From NCBI RefSeq assembly GCF_014306095.1, contig NZ_JACRWC010000058.1, forward strand, positions 1 to 27,506: 27,506 bases of DNA, read 5' to 3'. The notes beneath the pieces are model-generated. The model did not search any database and was not told the DNA's origin. It worked only from the letters and a program-made list of their open reading frames with translations. A program made the position numbers and the translations under genes. Shown here piece after piece: positions 23,224 through 27,506 of this stretch. This stretch comes from Lentihominibacter faecis (GTDB lineage Bacteria; Bacillota; Clostridia; Peptostreptococcales; Anaerovoracaceae). The first letter of the stretch is position 1; every line of letters begins with the position of its first letter.

Positions 23224-23838
23224 ATGGCAAAAGGCAAGCTGTTTGTTATTTCAGGACCTTCCGGAGCGGGAAAAGGGACGATATGCAAGGAAATCTTTGA
23301 TCAGGAGCGTAACATCGAACTTTCGGTGTCCATGACGACCCGCCAGCCGAGGCAAGGTGAAATCGATAAAGTGCATTACCATTTCGTGACGAAAAATGAT
23401 TTCGATCAGCTCATTGAAGAGGACGGATTCATGGAGTATGCCAACGTATACGGCAATTATTATGGAACGCCGCGTGCGCAGGTGATGGAATGGCTGGAGC
23501 AGGGCATCGATGTTATCTTGGAAATCGACGTGCAGGGCGCTTTGCAGGTGCAGAAAAACTACGACGATGGTGTGTATATTTTCATTTTGCCGCCGTCTCT
23601 GGAAGAATTGAAGAAACGGATCCGGGGAAGAGGGTCAGAAACAGAGGAAACCATGGCCCGGCGTCTGGGAGAGGCTCTTCATGAAATCCACAATATCGAC
23701 AAGTACGATTACAGGGTCATTAATGAAGATCTGGATACGGCCATTGACAGAGTGCGGGCGATCATTACCGCAGAGCAGTGCAAGATAAACGGGGAAGAGG
23801 TTGACTGGATCGTCAATAAGTATAAGGAGGATTTATAA
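23224..23838 (+). CDS. gmk: Guanylate kinase
   Basis: A 204-residue P-loop kinase that converts GMP to GDP with ATP. Start ATG 23224 is chosen: AGGAG lies 8 bases upstream and the product begins MAKGKLFVISGPSGAGKGT; an upstream in-frame ATG is rejected. The P-loop is GPSGAGKGT (11-19), the GMP-binding region has SMTTRQPRQGEIDKVHYHFV and EYANVYGNYYGTP, and DVILEIDVQGALQV and RLGEALHEI complete the fold. The length is typical. Its stop nearly abuts rpoZ, whose AAGGAGG lies in the last codons of gmk. Confidence 0.97.
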   Translation: MAKGKLFVISGPSGAGKGTICKEIFDQERNIELSVSMTTRQPRQGEIDKVHYHFVTKNDFDQLIEEDGFMEYANVYGNYYGTPRAQVMEWLEQGIDVILEIDVQGALQVQKNYDDGVYIFILPPSLEELKKRIRGRGSETEETMARRLGEALHEIHNIDKYDYRVINEDLDTAIDRVRAIITAEQCKINGEEVDWIVNKYKEDL

Positions 23839-24033
23839 ATGTTATATCCATCTATTAACGAAATCAGAAAAAAAGTTGACAGCAGATATACGCTGGTGAT
23901 TCTGGCTGCCAAGAGATCGAGAGATATCATTGACGGTATGCCGAAGCTGACTGAGGCAGATGTAGAAAAACCGGTATCCATCGCAGCAAACGAGATCGCA
24001 GAGGATCTGATCACGTACAGAGAAACTATGTAG
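23839..24033 (+). CDS. rpoZ: RNA polymerase omega subunit
   Basis: A 64-residue omega subunit beginning MLYPSINEIRKKVDSRYTLV, followed by ILAAKRSRDIIDG and a helix typical of the family (VSIAANEIAEDL). Omega aids beta' folding and RNA polymerase assembly. The ATG immediately follows the gmk stop, with AAGGAGG 9 bases upstream, so the two are coupled. The length is usual for Clostridia. Confidence 0.95.
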   Translation: MLYPSINEIRKKVDSRYTLVILAAKRSRDIIDGMPKLTEADVEKPVSIAANEIAEDLITYRETM

Positions 24034-24055
24034 GGGGAGTTCTGTACTGGTTTTG

Positions 24056-24085
24056 ACAAAATGTTCGAAAAAATAACAAAGTGTT
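24056..24085 (+). promoter_or_regulatory. Candidate LytTR operator: 10-bp direct repeats 20 bp apart
   Basis: ACAAAATGTT (24056-24065) and ACAAAGTGTT (24076-24085) differ by one base and are 20 bp apart start to start. LytTR regulators bind pairs of about 9-bp direct repeats roughly two helical turns apart, and a LytTR gene starts 64 bases downstream, so autoregulation is plausible. Confidence 0.5.
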
Positions 24086-24148
24086 TTTGTGTGCGACAGA
24101 AAAGTTGGCCTTCTTGTGTAATAATAGTTATGCAAGGAGGTCTTTTTT

Positions 24149-24499
24149 ATGAAAAAGAACATCATAGTGAAAAAGAACAGTGTTACCTATCAAATTCCCC
24201 CGCAAAACGTAGTATATATGGAGAAAGATCTGCGCAGGATCGTGATTCATCTTTCGGGAATGGCGAGCAGTGAACTGGTTGTCTATGGAAGTTTTCATGA
24301 TCTGATCCCTAATCTGGATGAACGGTTTCTCTATTGTCACAGAAGCTATATCATCAATATGGATGAGATCATCATCATGTCTCATAACCAGATCCTTCTT
24401 TCTTCCAATGAAGGGATCTACTTCGGGAAAGACACTTATCGGAAGGCTCAGAAGACCTTTGAGGAATATATGCAGAGGAAGAGAAAAGAATTTTCGTAA
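24149..24499 (+). CDS. Standalone LytTR DNA-binding domain protein
   Basis: A 116-residue regulator that consists almost only of a LytTR domain, without a response-regulator receiver domain. Family features are visible: VVYMEKDLRRIVIHL, ELVVYGSFHDLIPNLDERFL and YCHRSYIINMDEIIIM. Such proteins bind direct repeats and often control membrane, stress or competence-like genes. AAGGAGG precedes the ATG. Sitting between rpoZ and the rpsB promoter, with its own candidate operator, it is likely monocistronic and autoregulated. No kinase or membrane partner is adjacent; its target and signal are unknown. Confidence 0.9.
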   Translation: MKKNIIVKKNSVTYQIPPQNVVYMEKDLRRIVIHLSGMASSELVVYGSFHDLIPNLDERFLYCHRSYIINMDEIIIMSHNQILLSSNEGIYFGKDTYRKAQKTFEEYMQRKRKEFS

Positions 24500-24514
24500 A
24501 ACACAATAAATCCG

Positions 24515-24543
24515 TTGAAATCATGGGGAAATTATAGTATAGT
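24515..24543 (+). promoter_or_regulatory. rpsB-tsf promoter
   Basis: TTGAAA (24515-24520), a 17-bp spacer and TATAGT (24538-24543). The predicted start near 24550 gives a leader of about 154 bases before rpsB. The promoter starts 16 bases after the LytTR stop. Confidence 0.85.
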
Positions 24544-24549
24544 ATTAAC

Positions 24550-24703
24550 TGGTGTCGCATGTGCGTCGCCATAGTTTACAGTTTACACACGGCAGCGTCG
24601 GGAAAGCCGGTGCCTGGAAGCAGAATTCTGATGAAGAATGCTGACGGAAGGTTGCTTTCGATATGTGCTGCGGTGGAAGAAGAAAACCGAGAGGAGAAAA
24701 AAC
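24550..24703 (+). promoter_or_regulatory. Structured rpsB 5' leader (putative S2 autoregulatory RNA)
   Basis: The leader folds at 24551-24570 into a hairpin (GGTG-T-CGC, loop ATGT, GCG-T-CGCC, one T-T mismatch). A second, interrupted hairpin pairs GGCA (24591-24594) with TGCC (24611-24614) and CGG (24599-24601) with CCG (24607-24609). A tandem AGTTTAC repeat (24573-24587) lies between. Long structured leaders before rpsB are commonly used for S2 feedback control, so this is the likely role, by inference. Confidence 0.5.
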
Positions 24704-25477
24704 ATGTCAGTAATTTCAATGAAACAGTTATTAGAAGCCGGTGTACATTTCGGACACCAGACAAGAAGATGGAACCCTAAAATGGCTCCTTATATCTTCA
24801 CAGAAAGAAACGGAATCTATATCATCGACCTGCAGAAAACAGTAAAGAAGATCGATGAAGCATACAACTTCATGAGAGAAGTTGCAGCAAGCGGCAAGCC
24901 GGTTCTGTTCGTAGGGACAAAGAAGCAGGCTCAGGCAGCAATCTATGATGAAGCCAAGAGATGCGATATGTACTATGTAAATCAGAGATGGCTGGGCGGA
25001 ATGCTTACAAACTACAAGACTATTTCCGGCAGAATCAAGAGACTTAATGACATCAAGGAAATGGAAGCAGACGGCACTTTCGAAAAACTGTCCAAGAAGG
25101 AAGTTATCAAGCTTAGACTGGAACTGGAAAAGTTAGAAAAGTTCCTGGGCGGTATCAAAGATATGAAGGGTATGCCGGGAGCAATCTTTATCGTAGACCC
25201 TAAGAAAGAAAAAATCGCTGTTAAGGAAGCAAGAATCCTGGGAATTCCTATCATCGGTATCGTAGATACAAACTGCGACCCGGACGATGTTGATTACATC
25301 ATTCCTGCAAACGATGACGCGATCAGAGCGGTAAAACTGATCTCCGGATGCATGGCTGACGCTGTGATCGAAGGCAGACAGGGCGAAAGCTTTGATGAAG
25401 GCGAAGGCGGAGAATCTGCAGAAGCTGCAGAGGCAGAAGTTCCAGAAGAAGCTGCAGAAGAAAAAGCCGCTGAATAG
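24704..25477 (+). CDS. rpsB: 30S ribosomal protein S2
   Basis: A 257-residue S2 protein. Start ATG 24704 ([20 protein letters not shown]) is fixed by GAGGAG 7 bases upstream and family similarity; an upstream in-frame ATG lies in the leader. The motifs [44 protein letters not shown] and [21 protein letters not shown] are intact. The last 30 residues are an acidic Ala/Glu tail, usual in Clostridia. S2 joins the 30S late via S1-side contacts. tsf follows after 26 bases. Confidence 0.98.
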   Translation: MSVISMKQLLEAGVHFGHQTRRWNPKMAPYIFTERNGIYIIDLQKTVKKIDEAYNFMREVAASGKPVLFVGTKKQAQAAIYDEAKRCDMYYVNQRWLGGMLTNYKTISGRIKRLNDIKEMEADGTFEKLSKKEVIKLRLELEKLEKFLGGIKDMKGMPGAIFIVDPKKEKIAVKEARILGIPIIGIVDTNCDPDDVDYIIPANDDAIRAVKLISGCMADAVIEGRQGESFDEGEGGESAEAAEAEVPEEAAEEKAAE

Positions 25478-25503
25478 TTGAAGACAATACAGGAGGAGAT
25501 AAA

Positions 25504-26607
25504 ATGGCTGTAACAGCAAAGATGGTAAAAGAACTGCGCGAAATGACAGGCGCAGGTATGATGGACTGCAAAAAAGCATTAGTGGAAACTGATGGCAACA
25601 TTGAAGCTGCAGTTGATCTTTTAAAAGAAAAAGGACTTGCAAAGGCTGCTAAAAAGGCAGGAAGAGTTGCTGCGATGGGGCTGGTTAGAACAGCTATCGC
25701 TGCTGATGGTAAGAGTGCAGCTATCGTAGAAGTAAACTCTGAAACAGACTTTGTTGCGAAGAACGACGAGTTCGTAACTTTCGTAGAAACTCTGGCTCAG
25801 ATGGCTCTGGAAAACGATGCAAAGGATATGGACGAATTCATGGCTCTGCCTTATGGAGACGAAGGCTCCGTACAGGATGTTCTGACAAATAAGATCGCTA
25901 CTATCGGCGAAAATATGACGATCAGAAGATTTGAAAAAGTATCCGGAGAAGCTGTTGTTTCCTACATTCACGGCGGCAGAATCGGTGCTCTTATTGCAGG
26001 CAGTGTAGAAGCTGACGATGATGTGAAGGCAGCTTTAACAAACGTGGCAATGCAGGTTGCTGCAATGAATCCGCAGTATGTCAGCAGAAATGACATCTCC
26101 GATGAAGAACTGGCTAAAATGCATGACATCACGCTGGAAAGCGCACTGAACGATCCGTTCACACTTCCGAAGCCGATCTTAAATGCTTTATTAGATAAAG
26201 CTGTAGACGGCGTATGGGGTGATGAAGATGTTGCGATTTTAGAGGAAAAGAGAAACGATAAGAAGTTCAACTTCAATTATCTGCCAAACTTCCTTTCTGA
26301 AGATGCTAAGTCCAAGCTGGCAGAGATCGCAGTTGCTGACAAGGATTCCATTTCCGAAAACAAGATCTTCAAAGGTCTCGTAGAAGGACGTGTTTCCAAG
26401 CAGTTAAAGGATATCTGTCTTTTGGATCAGACTTACGTTAGAGCAGAGGACGGCAAGCAGACAGTGTCTCAGTACCTGGCTACGGTAAACAAGGATCTTT
26501 CCCTCGTTGCTGTAGTTCGTTTCGAAGTAGGTGAAGGCATCGAAAAGAAAGAAGAAGATTTCGCAGCTGAAGTAGCAGCACAGCAGGCAGCAGCAGCTAA
26601 GAAATAA
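25504..26607 (+). CDS. tsf: Elongation factor Ts with a large internal insertion
   Basis: A 367-residue EF-Ts, about 60-70 residues longer than the usual 290-310 of Clostridia. The nucleotide exchange factor regenerates EF-Tu-GTP. The UBA domain (MAVTAKMVKELREMTGAGMM then DCKKAL) and the core TDFVAKN at 81-87 are intact, as is the C-terminal part (KIFKGLVEGRVSKQLKDICLLDQTYV). Extra sequence lies at about residues 219-286 (from PFTLPKPILNALL to VADKDSISE), where family members go almost straight from the dimerisation-domain helix to the KIVEGR-like helix. The reading frame and codon use look continuous, so this is not a frameshift. GGAGGAG precedes the ATG. Confidence 0.96.
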   Translation: MAVTAKMVKELREMTGAGMMDCKKALVETDGNIEAAVDLLKEKGLAKAAKKAGRVAAMGLVRTAIAADGKSAAIVEVNSETDFVAKNDEFVTFVETLAQMALENDAKDMDEFMALPYGDEGSVQDVLTNKIATIGENMTIRRFEKVSGEAVVSYIHGGRIGALIAGSVEADDDVKAALTNVAMQVAAMNPQYVSRNDISDEELAKMHDITLESALNDPFTLPKPILNALLDKAVDGVWGDEDVAILEEKRNDKKFNFNYLPNFLSEDAKSKLAEIAVADKDSISENKIFKGLVEGRVSKQLKDICLLDQTYVRAEDGKQTVSQYLATVNKDLSLVAVVRFEVGEGIEKKEEDFAAEVAAQQAAAAKK

Positions 26608-26665
26608 CGGATCTTAAAAAAGAACTGCAGAAACCCCTTTTTTGATGCCTACAACTCGTGAACGC

Positions 26666-26684
26666 GTGATTTATCATAAATTAC
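26666..26684. repeat. Near-perfect 19-bp palindrome
   Basis: GTGATTTAT-C-ATAAATTAC: the two 9-base arms differ by one base around a single central base. It has the form of a dimeric repressor operator, but no start codon with a ribosome site follows closely. Confidence 0.65.
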
Positions 26685-26700
26685 CGTATTTTCCGCTAAA

Positions 26701-26857
26701 TTTGGGAAAAAATTTGGGAAAAACTTGGGAAAGCATCTTTTCCCAAGTGCCGTTTGAAACTTCTCTTCTTTCTTCAAAGAAAAAGGTGAATTTCACATGT
26801 TTCTTCGATTTGGGAAAGATCGTGTTGTCCCAAATCTTGAAAAAGTGTATTCCCAAA
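26701..26857. repeat. Cluster of seven TTGGGA/TCCCAA repeats with hairpins
   Basis: The core TTGGGA occurs forward at 26701-26709 (TTTGGGAAA), 26713-26721 (TTTGGGAAA), 26724-26732 (CTTGGGAAA) and 26809-26817 (TTTGGGAAA), and reversed at 26739-26747 (TTTCCCAAG), 26828-26834 (TCCCAAA) and 26850-26857 (TTCCCAAA). The first three are phased 12 and 11 bp apart. Two perfect inverted repeats result: ACTTGGGAAA (26723-26732) with TTTCCCAAGT (26739-26748), loop 6; and GATTTGGGA (26807-26815) with TCCCAAATC (26828-26836), loop 12. Neither has a T tract. It could be a multi-site operator, iteron-like binding array or structured RNA; function unknown. Confidence 0.85.
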
Positions 26858-26897
26858 AATCGCCTGAAAGCGTGTATTTTCATATGTATTCAGGGAC

Positions 26898-26926
26898 TTG
26901 AAAATAATTACATGTGTTAATATAAC
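26898..26926 (+). promoter_or_regulatory. Sigma-A type promoter ahead of the small genes
   Basis: TTGAAA (26898-26903), 17-bp spacer, TATAAC (26921-26926). Predicted start near 26933, about 115 bases before the 48-residue gene. Confidence 0.65.
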
Positions 26927-27047
26927 TTATCATATTTTATCGCTATTTTCCTTGCAAAAATGGGAGTGTGATTTTTGTTTGCACATTTGCATGAAATCAG
27001 ATCGCAGTATATGATAAAGAAAATTCAGGAAAGGATCGGTGGAGAGG

Positions 27048-27194
27048 ATGATAAAGAAATACAGGATCAGGCTCACGGAAGATGAGCAGAACATCATAAT
27101 AAACGGGCTGCTGAACTGGAGAAACCAGCTTATAAAAGAGGGAAAATATACAACTGATGCGATAGACGATCTCCTTCTGAAACTTCTTGACTGA
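27048..27194 (+). CDS. Unknown small protein (48 aa)
   Basis: A 48-residue protein beginning MIKKYRIRLTEDEQNIIING and ending with an acidic helix rich in Leu and Asp (DAIDDLLLKLL). It is mostly helical, without signal peptide, membrane segment or cysteines. Short proteins of this look (LT-E-E-...-II-N-L-...-L-EG-Y-..DD-LL) occur in accessory and mobile regions of Clostridia, with unknown role. The ATG at 27048 directly abuts GGAGAGG; an in-frame GTG at 27039 (product 51 aa) has AGGA 8 bases upstream and may be the true start. A strong terminator follows at 27237, so it is probably a single-gene transcript from the promoter at 26898. Confidence 0.6.
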   Translation: MIKKYRIRLTEDEQNIIINGLLNWRNQLIKEGKYTTDAIDDLLLKLLD

Positions 27195-27236
27195 TCATCA
27201 GCAGGAGTACATATCTGCCTGAAAAGGGCATTACAT

Positions 27237-27266
27237 AGCCATTCCAATACGGGAGTGGCTTTTTTT
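27237..27266 (+). terminator. Strong Rho-independent terminator
   Basis: AGCCATTCC (27237-27245) pairs with GGAGTGGCT (27252-27260), nine pairs with one T-G, loop AATACG, followed by six more T (27261-27266). It ends the transcript of the 48-residue gene and insulates the next one. Confidence 0.9.
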
Positions 27267-27291
27267 GTACCTGAAACAGGAGGATGATGAA

Positions 27292-27506
27292 ATGAAAAAA
27301 GTAGGATTTACGATCGAGTTAGGAAAAACAGAAGATGAAAAAGAACGCGGTGAGAACTTCGTATCAGGGATAGAAGCTCTGGCCAGGATGACGGAGAAAC
27401 GCCTTTCTGATGCAGTGAATGACGCAGGGCTGGAGTTCGATGCATATGTCGATGCCCTTGATGAGATCAGCAGCTATACCGATGAAGGAGACTATGAGCT
27501 GTCTCT
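27292..27506 (+). CDS. Unknown protein, truncated at the right edge
   Basis: The ATG at 27292 has AGGAGG (27278-27283) 8 bases upstream, an ideal ribosome site, and is open for 71 codons to the edge. The visible product begins MKKVGFTIELGKTEDEKERG and is acidic and soluble, with a helical middle (EALARMTEKRLSDAV) and no motif I recognise. It follows a terminator, yet no -35/-10 pair fits in the 25 bases between, so it may be transcribed by read-through. Its neighbour is also an unknown small protein, which suggests an accessory region. Confidence 0.7.
   Translation, partial: MKKVGFTIELGKTEDEKERGENFVSGIEALARMTEKRLSDAVNDAGLEFDAYVDALDEISSYTDEGDYELS

Larger units (their letters stand above)
26608..27037. 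other. Long gap after tsf without a convincing gene
   Basis: About 430 bases of AT-rich DNA where pyrH would normally start. No strong intrinsic terminator follows tsf; the nearest is an A/T-only stem (AAAAAAG with CTTTTTT near 26615-26640). The gap holds a 19-bp palindrome, a cluster of TTGGGA repeats and a promoter, listed separately. Confidence 0.8.

Noticed and set aside
24559..24780. 73-codon ORF in the rpsB leader
   Set aside because: No ribosome site, runs into rpsB in another frame, and overlaps the hairpins of the leader.
26642..26920. 92-codon plus-strand ORF across the TTGGGA repeats
   Set aside because: No ribosome site, start inside a T-rich stretch, and the product simply translates the repeats (NLGKNLGK). 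It looks like chance in repeat DNA.
27011..27085. 24-codon ORF (MIKKIQERIG...) overlapping the 48-residue gene
   Set aside because: Too short, no ribosome site, and fully overlapped in another frame by a better candidate.
1..27506. tRNA, rRNA, CRISPR arrays or insertion sequences
   Set aside because: No tRNA or rRNA signature, no regularly spaced repeats with unique spacers, and no transposase or integrase reading frame was seen.

Overview
The window looks like a chromosomal segment from an anaerobic, low-to-mid GC Firmicute of class Clostridia. The evidence is: strong AGGAGG-type ribosome sites; SepF, DivIVA, YlxM and RqcH homologues; a standalone [FeFe]-hydrogenase-like protein; ferredoxins; and the gene orders ylxM-ffh-rpsP-khpA-rimM-trmD, yicC-gmk-rpoZ and rpsB-tsf. 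The genus cannot be read from the sequence. Bases 1-25 are not biological: they match the end of the Nextera transposase adapter, so the left edge is probably an untrimmed contig end.

Region by region. 26-375: upstream region with a doubtful 43-codon ORF and a promoter overlapping a palindrome. 385-2505: two tandem G3E (CobW/COG0523) GTPases; the first has a very His-rich metal-binding segment. 2575-5871: RidA, an M18 aminopeptidase and an Orn/Lys/Arg decarboxylase. 5852-6499 (minus): an iron-sulfur protein convergent with the decarboxylase; its apparent terminator lies inside the decarboxylase coding sequence. 6596-10359: an operon of a Crp/Fnr regulator, a CmpB-like membrane protein, an AlkD-like DNA glycosylase and a DRTGG-ferredoxin-[FeFe]-hydrogenase-like protein. 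10366-14017: a near-consensus promoter drives ylxM, ffh, rpsP, khpA, rimM and trmD (protein targeting, ribosome and tRNA maturation). 14055-18426: an HlyD-like membrane protein, YggS, SepF, DivIVA, LspA and an RluD-type pseudouridine synthase (division and envelope cluster). 18447-20377: a flavin reductase-like protein with a basic tail, an unlisted 45-residue Cys-rich mini-protein on the minus strand, and an alpha/beta hydrolase. 20416-22155 (minus): RqcH, divergent from yicC. 22237-24033: yicC, gmk, rpoZ. 24149-24499: a standalone LytTR regulator with a candidate direct-repeat operator. 24704-26607: rpsB behind a structured leader, then tsf with an unusual internal insertion.

After tsf the usual partner pyrH is missing. 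Instead there are about 440 bp without a convincing gene, holding a 19-bp palindrome and seven copies of a TTGGGA core in both orientations, some phased at 11-12 bp and some forming perfect hairpins. These are followed by a promoter, a 48-residue unknown protein, a strong terminator and a truncated unknown gene at the right edge. This is the most unexplained part of the window and may be the border of an inserted or lineage-specific element. Most of the rest is core housekeeping DNA with some unusual regulatory architecture.
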